A program made the translations under genes and the position numbers. Shown here piece by piece: positions 1 through 6,327 of a stretch of 10,417 nt of DNA (within the stretch, counting starts at the first letter, position 1; every line of letters starts with the position of its first letter). Origin of the DNA: an uncultured Lachnospiraceae bacterium (GTDB lineage Bacteria > Bacillota_A > Clostridia > Lachnospirales > Lachnospiraceae); assembly GCA_902766415.1 (NCBI GenBank), contig CACXDR010000183.1:1-10417 (forward strand), given 5' to 3'. The notes beneath the pieces are model-generated. The model worked only from the letters and a program-made list of their open reading frames with translations. It had not been told where the DNA came from and made no database searches.

Positions 1-96
1 CCTGTTAATTATAGCATAAGTCTGCGTTTCAAACAATTCCTGTTTTTGATTTTTTCAGTTGCGTTTTTTTGAGGTCTGTCCTCCCTGTATCCCCTC
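1..96. other. T-rich flank with no gene
   Basis: This stretch lies downstream of the DUF3881-like gene and contains T-runs on the plus strand. On the minus strand the stop codon is followed by purines and then A-runs, so there is no hairpin followed by a T-tract that would terminate the gene. On the plus strand a weak stem (CTG with CAG, bulged) precedes a run of seven T; it could be the end of a terminator for a convergent gene outside the window, but the stem is too weak to call. Confidence 0.3.
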
Positions 97-1014
97 TCAC
101 CTGATATCCTCAGGACTGTCCTCCCTGCCGGACCTTCCGTCCCAGATGGCGCGGCCCTGCATCCAGATGGTCCCCTTAAAGCGGCGCCCGACCTCGGGCT
201 GTCCCTGGAGGTCGATCTGGTTCGTTATGACGTGGAACCGGATGTCGTTCGTCCGCACCAGGAAATCCCAGACATCCTCCTCCGTGAGCATATTCCTGCG
301 GGTGTCGATCTCAAGGATCTCACCGATCACGGTGTAAATATCGCACTCGATCCCCTGCGGCATAAAGGTGGAATCTACGATCGAGTAGATATCCTCCTTC
401 AGCATGCGCCTGGAGATGGAAGAGTAGAGGTTCATGTCCTCCGCGTTCAGGGTCTCCATGGCGGACTCATCTCCGTGGCGGGCAGCGTCGATCAGCTGCT
501 CCCGCGCCTTGTCCGCAACCAGGGACATTTCCCTCTGCTTTGCCGTCTTCTTCAGGGGCAGGAGGATCTTCCCGTTCGTGGAATATGCCGCGAGCTGGAC
601 GCCGCGTACGCTGGTGCCCATGCAGCGCTGGCGGCGCTGGAGGTACTCGCCTGGATTCATCAGGCGGAAGATCAGCGAGATCCCGACGCGCTGGTCGTCG
701 AGCAGCCCCGAAAAAACGCAGTTGTCCACATGTCTCTGGAGCGAGCAGTAAACGTCCGAGGTGATCTCATCGATCTCGTAAAAAGGCATGTAGCGCTCGC
801 GGACCAGGCCGCCCCGGTGGTCTACGTAGCCTTCCATCAGTATGCCCATGCCCGGGCCCAGCTCGGCGCGGATCTCCCAGACCACGTCCCCGCTTGGCTT
901 CGTGACTACGCGCGCGGTGTCTTCGAGGCGCGCCTGCAGGCTGTCAAGAAGGTTCCTGACCTCTTCATCACTATGGTATTGTGAAAAACCGATCGTTCTC
1001 AAGTATCTGTGCAT
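97..1014 (-). CDS. DUF3881-like conserved protein of unknown function
   Basis: A 305-residue soluble protein with no signal peptide or membrane segment. The opening MHRYLRTIGFS, the central GKILLPLKKT (about 148-157), the stretch DAARHGDESAMETLNAEDMN (176-195), the segment KEDIYSIVDSTFMPQGIECD (206-225) and the C-terminal PEVGRRFKGTIWMQGRAIWD (273-292) match my memory of the DUF3881 family of Lachnospiraceae and relatives; no biochemical function is known to me. The last 13 residues (GRSGREDSPEDIR) are polar and look like a tail. The gene follows gdhA after a 50-base gap without an obvious terminator, so read-through is possible, but it has its own strong promoter-like sequence. No Shine-Dalgarno sequence precedes the ATG. 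The gene call is firm; the family name is from memory. Confidence 0.85.
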   Translation of the reverse strand: MHRYLRTIGFSQYHSDEEVRNLLDSLQARLEDTARVVTKPSGDVVWEIRAELGPGMGILMEGYVDHRGGLVRERYMPFYEIDEITSDVYCSLQRHVDNCVFSGLLDDQRVGISLIFRLMNPGEYLQRRQRCMGTSVRGVQLAAYSTNGKILLPLKKTAKQREMSLVADKAREQLIDAARHGDESAMETLNAEDMNLYSSISRRMLKEDIYSIVDSTFMPQGIECDIYTVIGEILEIDTRRNMLTEEDVWDFLVRTNDIRFHVITNQIDLQGQPEVGRRFKGTIWMQGRAIWDGRSGREDSPEDIR

Positions 1015-1020
1015 AGTGGC

Positions 1021-1049
1021 ATTATACCCGTTAGGTCTGTGAAAGTAAA
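1021..1049 (-). promoter_or_regulatory. Promoter of the DUF3881-like gene, possibly leaderless
   Basis: On the minus strand, TTTACT (1044-1049, four of six to TTGACA) and a perfect TATAAT (1021-1026) are separated by exactly 17 bases. The predicted transcription start falls on or within a base of the A of the ATG at 1014, so the mRNA would have essentially no 5' leader. This agrees with the absence of a ribosome binding site. Inferred from sequence only. Confidence 0.6.
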
Positions 1050-1064
1050 CTTTTCCGTTCCTGC

Positions 1065-2399
1065 TCAGACGATGCCCTGCGCGATCATGGCGGCCGCGAC
1101 CTTTTCGAGCGCGCAGATGCTGGCGCCCGCATTATAGTCGCCCTTTCTGCCGTACTTCGCCGCCGCGGCATCGACCTTTACAAAAATATCATGCATGATC
1201 CCGCGGAGCCGTGCATCGACCTCCTCAAAGGTCCACGCGCTGTGCCCCGCGTTCTGTACCTGTTCAAGCCCGGAGACCGAAATGCCTCCGGCGTTCGACG
1301 CCTTCCCGGGCATGTACATGATGCCTTGCTGCTGGAAATATGCCGCGGCTTCCGGCGTCGCCGGCATGTTGGCGCCCTCCGCGACCATGAGCGTGCCGTT
1401 CTTTACCAGGGTCTCCGCTGCTTCAAGGCCAAGCTCGTACTGTGTCGCGCAGGGAAGGTAGATCTCGCACGGAACGTTCCAGATCCCCTTGCCCTCCGTG
1501 TATTCCGCGCCCTCCACCCTGGCGGCGTATTCCTTTATGCGCCCGTGGCCGGCTTCCTTGATCTCCTTCACGATCCCGAGGTCGATGCCGTCAGGGGCGT
1601 AGATATATCCGTCGGAATCGCTCATCGAGACGACCTTTGCGCCGTCCTCCGAGCATTTCCGGGCCGCGCTCATGGCGACGGTTCCTGACCCGGTCACAAC
1701 GACGGTCCGGCCTGCGAACTCCATTCCCTTCGCCCGGCACATCTCCTCCGCCATGTAGGCAAGGCCGTACCCGGTAGCCTCGACGCGGACAAAGGTCCCG
1801 CCGAAATTCAGCCCCTTCCCTGTAAAGGCGCCCTCGAAGCTTCCGGTCAGCCGCTTGTACTGGCCGTACATATAGCCGATCTCGCGGCTCCCGCAGCCGA
1901 TGTCGCTGGTCGGGATATCCATGTTGAAGCCTACATATTTATACAGTTCGTTGGTGAAGCTCTGGCAGAACGACATGACCTCGCGGTCTGTTTTTCCCTT
2001 CGGGTCAAAGTCAGCCCCACCCTTCGCGCCGCCCATGGGAAGCCCCGTAAGCGCGTTCCGGAGGACCATTTCGAACCCGAGGTATTTCATGACGGAAAGG
2101 TTCACAGTCCTGTGAAAACGGATGCCGCCCTTGTAAGCGCCGACCGCGTCGTTGAACTGGACCCGCCATCCGCGGTTCACCTGCACATTTCCGTTCCGGT
2201 CGATCCAGGGGACCTTGAAAGAAATGACCCGGTCGGGCTCTATGAAACGCTCAAGGATCGCGTTCTCGCGGTATACCGTCTCGTTTTCATCCACCAGCGG
2301 ACGGGCAGCGTCAAGACATTCCCTGACCGCCTGGTAATATTCCGGCTCGTCCGGGTCCCGCTCCGCGAGCTTCCCAAGTACTTCATCTACATATGACAT
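1065..2399 (-). CDS. gdhA: Glutamate dehydrogenase, NADP-type hexameric family
   Basis: A 444-residue full-length member of the hexameric glutamate dehydrogenases, which interconvert glutamate and 2-oxoglutarate plus ammonium in the cytoplasm. Visible landmarks: YKGGIRFH (89-96) with the substrate lysine K90; PMGGAKGGADFDPKG (121-135) with catalytic K126; DIGCG (166-170) with catalytic D166; the nucleotide-binding loop GSGTVA (237-242), followed by SDSDG (260-264), which resembles NADP enzymes such as E. coli GdhA (SDSSG) more than NAD enzymes (SGPDG). The C-terminus (MIAQGIV) matches the family end. AGGAG at 2408-2412 sits eight bases before the ATG, fixing the start. Unusual: pocket positions normally Q and K before the catalytic loop are M111 and R114, and the usual P-A-G-D is P-T-S-D (163-166). 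The leader is structured. Family assignment is very secure; cofactor choice is less so. Confidence 0.95.
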   Translation of the reverse strand: MSYVDEVLGKLAERDPDEPEYYQAVRECLDAARPLVDENETVYRENAILERFIEPDRVISFKVPWIDRNGNVQVNRGWRVQFNDAVGAYKGGIRFHRTVNLSVMKYLGFEMVLRNALTGLPMGGAKGGADFDPKGKTDREVMSFCQSFTNELYKYVGFNMDIPTSDIGCGSREIGYMYGQYKRLTGSFEGAFTGKGLNFGGTFVRVEATGYGLAYMAEEMCRAKGMEFAGRTVVVTGSGTVAMSAARKCSEDGAKVVSMSDSDGYIYAPDGIDLGIVKEIKEAGHGRIKEYAARVEGAEYTEGKGIWNVPCEIYLPCATQYELGLEAAETLVKNGTLMVAEGANMPATPEAAAYFQQQGIMYMPGKASNAGGISVSGLEQVQNAGHSAWTFEEVDARLRGIMHDIFVKVDAAAAKYGRKGDYNAGASICALEKVAAAMIAQGIV

Positions 2400-2407
2400 G
2401 AATTAAG

Positions 2408-2462
2408 TCTCCTGTCAGCTTTCCCGTACACTGAGATGCATGTAAGGTCGTGCGGAAAGCTG
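2408..2462 (-). promoter_or_regulatory. gdhA leader hairpin next to the ribosome binding site
   Basis: In the mRNA, CAGCUUUCC (2462-2454) can pair over nine bases with GGAAAGCUG (2424-2416); a shorter inner stem (GCAC with GUAC, one G-U pair, one bulged C) extends it. The 3' arm ends three bases before the AGGAG (2412-2408) that serves gdhA. Two more CAGCUUU copies upstream (2474-2468 and 2486-2480) could pair with the same AAAGCUG, so alternative structures are possible. A regulatory role is inferred. Confidence 0.45.
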
Positions 2463-2488
2463 TACCAAAAGCTGTATTTAAAGCTGCA
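2456..2488. repeat. Three 12-bp direct repeats in the gdhA leader
   Basis: AAAGCTGTA (2456-2464), AAAGCTGTA (2468-2476) and AAAGCTGCA (2480-2488) on the plus strand recur at exactly 12 bp. They lie in the untranslated region between the sigma factor gene and gdhA. They could be protein-binding half sites or alternate RNA arms; see the leader hairpin entry. Confidence 0.7.
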
Positions 2489-2528
2489 TTTACCGGAATG
2501 CCGTATCGCGTCTGAATATATGCCGGCA

Positions 2529-2564
2529 TGCATTGAAATGTATTATTATGCATTATATTGCATT
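2529..2564. repeat. 10-bp phased TGCATT repeats over the sigma factor stop codon
   Basis: TGCATT (2529-2534), TGTATT (2539-2544), TGCATT (2549-2554) and TGCATT (2559-2564) recur at exactly 10 bp on the plus strand. The array is AT-rich in otherwise GC-rich DNA and runs into the last codons of the sigma factor gene. On the minus strand it includes TATAAT (2552-2557) with no convincing -35, so a gdhA promoter here is only possible. Confidence 0.65.
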
Positions 2565-3710
2565 ATCATGCGCGCCAGGGTATTCCATTTCCCGCGCTCC
2601 GGCCCCGTCCCGGACCAGTGAAATACGGTAGATCCTGAAGTTTCCCTGGATATCCCAGGCCTCCATCGTGACCGGAAAGGCTTCCATCGGGATGATGATC
2701 CCGTCCTGCGGGCCGCTGCCCGGGACAGTCTCATTTCCCCGTACCTTTGTCTGCTCCCAGCTGATCTCCGAACGGTCATCCCGTAGAAAGACCTCCATCC
2801 CGCCTTCCGTTTCCCGGTACCCGGTGATATACGGAGGCTCCTGATCCGGAGCGGGGATGTAGTGATCCGGCTGACCTGTGCAGACCGCCGCAGCGATCAC
2901 GACGGACGCGGCTGCCGCGGCGGTCATCGCTGCCGCCAACGCGGAAACCGCCATGGCTGGCACGGTTCCCTCCGGATTCAAGGCTGAGACGCCGCTCAGG
3001 GCCGAGGTATTGCACAGGACCGGTGCATTTTCTGCGGCGGCTGCGATGGCAAGTCCTGCCGCCCCCTCTGACAGCGGCCTGACCGTATGATACTCTTCCC
3101 GGATCGCCGCTCTCAGGCAGAAAAAAGGGACGAAGGAATACACTCCGCTAAGACTTCCGGACAGCCGCTTCTTTGCCAGCATCATCCGCCGTTTTACCGT
3201 GTTGACCGGAACACTCATTTCCTCAGCGATCTCGCGCTCCTTGTACCCAAGGTAGAACCGCATGAGGACTGTCGCGCGGAGCTGCGGGCTCAGCTCATCC
3301 AGTGCCCGCATTACGCAGGCGCTGCGCTCGGCGGAAAGGATCCCGGCCTCCGTTCCCTCCTCCCGGACGTCCTCCACGCCTGCGCCTGCCGGGAAAAGCG
3401 TGTCGAAGCTTTCCGTCTCGTGCCCGCGCGATCCGCGAATGTGGTCGATGCAGGCGTTCAGCGCGGTCCGGTTCGCCCACCGCCGGAAGGTCTGCGGGTT
3501 TTCGAGCTTCGGAAGATTCTGGTAGATGCTTACGAAAACCTCCTGTGTGACGTCCTGCGCCTCATGCCTGTCCCGCAGCATCCTGTATACAAAGTAATAG
3601 ATCTGCGGATAGGCCTGCTCGTAGATCTCCTCATAGGCCGAGACATCACCTGCCTGGAACCTTTTTACCAGCCTGACAACATAGTTTTCCTTCTGTTCAA
3701 GTACTCTCAT
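2553..3710 (-). CDS. Sigma-70/ECF-type sigma factor with a fused transmembrane C-terminal domain
   Basis: A 385-residue protein. The N-terminal half is an ECF-like sigma factor: region 2 spans about 20-92 (IYYFVYRMLRDRHEAQDVTQ at 37-56 is the core-binding and -10 recognition part), and region 4 spans about 130-183 (LDELSPQLRATVLMRFYLGY at 137-156, then a helix-turn-helix ending VNTVKRRMMLAKKRL). Ordinary ECF factors end here, near 180-190 residues. This one continues with a linker (about 190-250), an Ala-rich hydrophobic segment (about 251-277, probably one membrane span) and a ~108-residue C-terminal domain rich in predicted strands, ending in AWDIQGNFRIYRISL, which resembles the last strands of Ig-like domains. 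No separate anti-sigma gene lies beside it, so the tail may do the sensing or holding job; that is inference. GAGAGGA at 3718-3724 lies seven bases before the ATG. Confidence 0.85.
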   Translation of the reverse strand: MRVLEQKENYVVRLVKRFQAGDVSAYEEIYEQAYPQIYYFVYRMLRDRHEAQDVTQEVFVSIYQNLPKLENPQTFRRWANRTALNACIDHIRGSRGHETESFDTLFPAGAGVEDVREEGTEAGILSAERSACVMRALDELSPQLRATVLMRFYLGYKEREIAEEMSVPVNTVKRRMMLAKKRLSGSLSGVYSFVPFFCLRAAIREEYHTVRPLSEGAAGLAIAAAAENAPVLCNTSALSGVSALNPEGTVPAMAVSALAAAMTAAAAASVVIAAAVCTGQPDHYIPAPDQEPPYITGYRETEGGMEVFLRDDRSEISWEQTKVRGNETVPGSGPQDGIIIPMEAFPVTMEAWDIQGNFRIYRISLVRDGAGAREMEYPGAHDNAI

Positions 3711-3835
3711 AACTCATTTCCTCTCTTTCCATGCCGGAATGCTTATGATTTCCCTGACCCGTTTCGCCGCGGCGGCTATGCCGGTCTCTCCCGCGGCTTT
3801 CTGAAACCGTTCCGGAAAACGGATTTCATTGGAAT

Positions 3836-3865
3836 ATCATAACATAATTCAGGACGGTTTTGCAG
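3836..3865 (-). promoter_or_regulatory. Weak promoter candidate for the sigma factor gene
   Basis: On the minus strand, TATGAT (3836-3841, five of six to TATAAT) follows CTGCAA (3860-3865, three of six to TTGACA) with an 18-base spacer. It lies after the upstream operon terminator. Just downstream of the predicted start is an inverted repeat CCGTT-N6-AACGG (3807-3822) that could be an operator. Both calls are tentative. Confidence 0.3.
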
Positions 3866-3899
3866 ACTCGAAACAGGGGTCTTTCCCCTCCGGGAACAG

Positions 3900-3935
3900 A
3901 AAAGCTGCCCGGGCGGGAGCTCCGCCTCAGGCAGC
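3900..3935 (-). terminator. Intrinsic terminator after the parA-parB-DUF4446 genes
   Basis: On the minus strand GCTGCC (3935-3930) pairs with GGCAGC (3909-3904), and inside it GGCGG (3926-3922) pairs with CCGCC (3916-3912) around a five-base loop. The stem is followed directly by TTTTCTGTT. The T-tract is short, but the stem is strong and GC-rich. It lies about 115 bases after the DUF4446 stop codon, beyond the 14-bp repeats. Confidence 0.7.
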
Positions 3936-3953
3936 CGGTAATAACCTTTTTAT

Positions 3954-4009
3954 CTTTCCTTTTCTGTCTTACTTTTTCTGTCTTACCTTTTCTGTCTGTC
4001 CTTTTCTGT
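3954..4009. repeat. 14-bp tandem repeat, four units
   Basis: Four adjacent 14-bp units on the plus strand: CTTTCCTTTTCTGT (3954-3967), CTTACTTTTTCTGT (3968-3981), CTTACCTTTTCTGT (3982-3995) and CTGTCCTTTTCTGT (3996-4009). Imperfect partial copies follow at about 4010-4023. The unit is pure-pyrimidine-like on the plus strand, so the minus-strand transcript here is purine-rich and probably unstructured. It lies between the DUF4446 stop codon and the terminator. Confidence 0.8.
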
Positions 4010-4049
4010 TTTTCCTTCTTTTCCCTGAAGACCATCTGTCCGGATGGTA

Positions 4050-4526
4050 TCACCTGTCCAGATAACCGAGTGCCTTCTCAAGGGCTTCCTTTTCCTCCGC
4101 GCTTAAAAGCACCTCGGTCTGTCCGCAATCCACCTCTTTTACGTAGAGGTAGCAGCCTTCCCTTGAATGTACGGTATTCATGATAAATCCGGAGTTTGTG
4201 TAGTCCAGCTCCGCGATCGCGAAGCTCATGTTTCCGCCCATCTCCTTAAACGCGTTGTAACGGACGATGCCGAATTTCTGGAGCGACGCGCGCTGGTTCT
4301 TGTTCAGCACGCGGATCGCGTCCTTGTTCGCGCGGTCCTCCGCGCGGAGGTCGCGCATCTCATCGCCGAGGGCGATGATCGTTTCCTCGAGTGTTTCGGC
4401 ATCCTTGCCGCGCATGAAGAGGTCATAGGCACGGTACAGCCTTCTGTACCGTAACGCCAGTAGGATCATAAGGACCAGCAGCACAACGTCAAAGACGATC
4501 GCGCCGATCAGGATCGGATTCTGCAT
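4050..4526 (-). CDS. DUF4446-type membrane-anchored protein
   Basis: A 158-residue protein with an N-terminal membrane anchor (about 5-25, hydrophobic with no cleavage-site pattern), a basic stretch after it (RYRRLYRAY), a charged helical and probably coiled-coil region (about 38-80), and a compact C-terminal domain with the pattern KFGIVRYNAFKEMGGNMSFA (84-103) followed by SREGCYLYVKEV. This pattern is what I remember of DUF4446, a family often found directly after parB in Clostridia; its function is unknown to me. It begins 18 bases after the parB stop codon, with a weak GGGG-type ribosome binding site eight bases before the ATG, so it is probably co-transcribed and may be translationally coupled with parB. 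The topology puts most of the protein in the cytoplasm, where it could contact ParB or the origin region; that is inference. Confidence 0.88.
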   Translation of the reverse strand: MQNPILIGAIVFDVVLLVLMILLALRYRRLYRAYDLFMRGKDAETLEETIIALGDEMRDLRAEDRANKDAIRVLNKNQRASLQKFGIVRYNAFKEMGGNMSFAIAELDYTNSGFIMNTVHSREGCYLYVKEVDCGQTEVLLSAEEKEALEKALGYLDR

Positions 4527-4544
4527 GTTATCGCCCCGCTTTCC

Positions 4545-5558
4545 TTATTCCTGGCCGATGTTCCTGAACAGCTCCATGATCCGTTCAAGCTCTGCCGTTG
4601 AATAGTAATCGATCTCGATCCTTCCTTTGTTCCTGTCCCTTCGGCTTATGTGGACCTTCGTTCCGAGGATCGTGCGCATCTTGTCTTCATAATCGCGGAA
4701 GAAAAGCGTGTAGTCCTTCTCCTCCTCCTGGTTCTCCGCAGGCTTTTTGCGCGGCTTCCTGCCTGCAAGCTTTACGAGACGCTCCGTGTCGCGGACGCTC
4801 AGGCTCTTCTCGATCACCTGCTTCGCGAGCTCCGTCTGCTTTTCCGGATCTTCGATACCGAGCAGCGTGCGCGCATGTCCCTGGGAAAGCGTTCCCTCCG
4901 CGACAAGTGCCTTCACCTCATCCGGCAGCTTAAGGAGACGGATGGCGTTGGTGATAGTCGTCCTGTTCCTGCTTACCCGATCGGCGATCTCTTCCTGCTT
5001 AAGCCCGTAATCGTCGATCAGCATCTGGTAAGCCATCGCCTCTTCGATCGGGTTCAGGTCCTCTCGCTGCACGTTCTCTATAATGGAGATCTCCGCAGCC
5101 TGCTGTGTGGTATAGTCCCTGACGATCACCGGGATCTCGGTAAGGCCTGCAGCCTTTGCGGCGCGGAATCTTCGTTCGCCGGCGATGATCCGGTAATTGT
5201 CCCCGTCCTTCTTCACAAGAAGAGGCTGAAGGACGCCATACTGCCGTACAGACTCCGTGAGCTCCCTGAGCGGCTCCTCCTGGAAGCTCTTTCTGGGCTG
5301 CGCTTCATTTGTCAGGATCTTTGAAAGCTTTACGAGGACTTCTCCGCCTGCGGTACCCTCACGGCCGGCGGTCTCATCGTCCTGCTTCTTTGCCGCGGTC
5401 TCTTCAGAACCTGTTTTTTCGGCCGCTTCCTTCTTTGCACCTCCTCGCGCGGATGCTTTGCGTGCCGGAGCCTTCTTCGCGCCGGATTCCTTTGTCTCCG
5501 CGTCCTCGCCGAAGATCGCGTTCAGGCCCCTGCCCAGGCCCTTTCTCCTGCCAGCCAT
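4545..5558 (-). CDS. parB: Chromosome-partitioning protein ParB (Spo0J family)
   Basis: A 337-residue ParB, a CTP-dependent DNA clamp that loads at parS and organizes the origin. In order: a ParA-stimulating N-terminal peptide (KGLGRGLNAIF, 6-16); a long low-complexity Lys/Ala/Glu/Gly linker (about 20-72); the ParB N-terminal CTPase domain (about 75-168) with the arginine patch GERRFRA (127-133) and ENVQREDL (161-168); a helix-turn-helix parS reader (about 187-211, with SRNRTTITNAIRLLKL); and a C-terminal dimerization domain (about 275-335). B. subtilis Spo0J is shorter because it lacks the long linker. The ATG is four bases after the parA stop codon, and a strong AAGGAGG sits inside the end of parA, so the two genes are tightly coupled. 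Perfect parS sites lie upstream of parA. Confidence 0.97.
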   Translation of the reverse strand: MAGRRKGLGRGLNAIFGEDAETKESGAKKAPARKASARGGAKKEAAEKTGSEETAAKKQDDETAGREGTAGGEVLVKLSKILTNEAQPRKSFQEEPLRELTESVRQYGVLQPLLVKKDGDNYRIIAGERRFRAAKAAGLTEIPVIVRDYTTQQAAEISIIENVQREDLNPIEEAMAYQMLIDDYGLKQEEIADRVSRNRTTITNAIRLLKLPDEVKALVAEGTLSQGHARTLLGIEDPEKQTELAKQVIEKSLSVRDTERLVKLAGRKPRKKPAENQEEEKDYTLFFRDYEDKMRTILGTKVHISRRDRNKGRIEIDYYSTAELERIMELFRNIGQE

Positions 5559-5562
5559 GAGA

Positions 5563-6327
5563 TCAGTCCTCCTTTCCGATCACCTCCGCCGCCAGCTTGC
5601 GGTAGTTTTCCGCTCCGCTGGAATGCGGGTCATATTCTGTTACGGGAAGACCGTAGCTCGGAGCCTCGGCCACCCTGACGTTTCTCGGTATCATCGTTTC
5701 GTAGATATGTTCGTTGAGGGCTTCCTTTACACTGTCCACGACCTGCTGGGAAAGGTTGGTCCTGGCATCGTACATCGTGAACACCACGCCGTCCACCTTA
5801 AGCTTCGTGTTCAGCCTCTTCCGCACAAGGCGGATGCTCTTCAGCATCTGGTTCAGTCCTTCCATAGCGTAATACTCGCACTGGATCGGGATAAGAACTG
5901 CATCAGCCGCCGTAAGCGCGTTCACGGTAAGAAGGCTTAAAGACGGGGGACAGTCGATCAGGACGAAATCATAGTTTTTCTTTATTGCCTTCAGGGCGTC
6001 CTTCAGAGCATTCTCACGCTGCTCCATATCAAGAAGCTCGATCTCCGCACCCGCAAGCTCCATGTTGGAGGGGATCAGGTCCAGATGCTCCGAATACGTC
6101 TTCTGCACAGCTTCCTCCGGCTTGCAGGCACCCATGATCATTTCATAGACGGTATGCTCCGCCGTTTCCTTTTCTATGCCGAACCCGCTCGTCATATTTC
6201 CCTGCGGATCTATATCGACCGCAAGCACCTTCATGCCGGCCTCGGCAAGCGCTGCCGCCAGATTCACCGCAGTCGTAGTCTTGCCCACGCCGCCCTTCTG
6301 GTTTGCAACCGCAATCGTTTTGCTCAT
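5563..6327 (-). CDS. parA: Chromosome-partitioning ATPase ParA (Soj)
   Basis: A 254-residue ParA/Soj ATPase of the small chromosomal type, with no N-terminal DNA-binding domain. It carries the deviant Walker A KGGVGKTT (11-18, signature lysine K11), the second aspartate motif DIDPQG (38-43), Walker B FVLIDCPP (121-128) and the C-terminal ARTNLSQQVVD and RVAEAPSYG patterns typical of the family. ATP-bound dimers bind DNA nonspecifically and are released by ParB; in B. subtilis Soj also controls DnaA activity. AAGGA (6335-6339) lies seven bases before the ATG. The parS cluster lies immediately upstream. A promoter is not certain: TATAAT within the palindrome at 6424-6467 is a candidate, its -35 being poor. 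Confidence 0.97.
   Translation of the reverse strand: MSKTIAVANQKGGVGKTTTAVNLAAALAEAGMKVLAVDIDPQGNMTSGFGIEKETAEHTVYEMIMGACKPEEAVQKTYSEHLDLIPSNMELAGAEIELLDMEQRENALKDALKAIKKNYDFVLIDCPPSLSLLTVNALTAADAVLIPIQCEYYAMEGLNQMLKSIRLVRKRLNTKLKVDGVVFTMYDARTNLSQQVVDSVKEALNEHIYETMIPRNVRVAEAPSYGLPVTEYDPHSSGAENYRKLAAEVIGKED

Larger units (their letters stand above)
3711..4049. other. Intergenic region between the DUF4446 gene and the sigma factor gene
   Basis: This 339-bp stretch without an accepted gene holds, in minus-strand order, a small stem (ACCATC with GATGGT, 4031-4048) just after the DUF4446 stop codon, a 14-bp tandem repeat (3954-4009), an intrinsic terminator (3900-3935), a second short stem (AGGGG with CCCCT, about 3875-3889), a weak promoter candidate (3836-3865), an inverted repeat CCGTT with AACGG (3807-3822), and the sigma factor ribosome binding site. 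Confidence 0.6.

Noticed and set aside
232..984. 250-residue open frame on the plus strand opposite the DUF3881-like gene
   Set aside because: Antisense shadow caused by GC-rich codons; the minus-strand protein has family-like motifs and a good promoter, the plus frame has neither.
1015..1064. Terminator between gdhA and the DUF3881-like gene
   Set aside because: Only a weak A/T-rich stem (GAAAAG with CTTTC) and no T-tract on the minus strand.
4031..4048. Stem ACCATC/GATGGT as the operon terminator
   Set aside because: Only six base pairs and no T-run follows on either strand; the hairpin at 3900-3935 is much better.
3826..4053. 75-residue very basic reading frame on the minus strand, starting with a GTG that overlaps the DUF4446 stop codon
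   Set aside because: The GTGA overlap is suggestive, but the frame consists of the 14-bp repeats and runs straight through the terminator hairpin, so it is more likely fortuitous.
4650..5940. Plus-strand frames of 224 and 227 residues opposite parB and parA
   Set aside because: Shadows of well-recognised ParB and ParA; no ribosome binding sites or family motifs.
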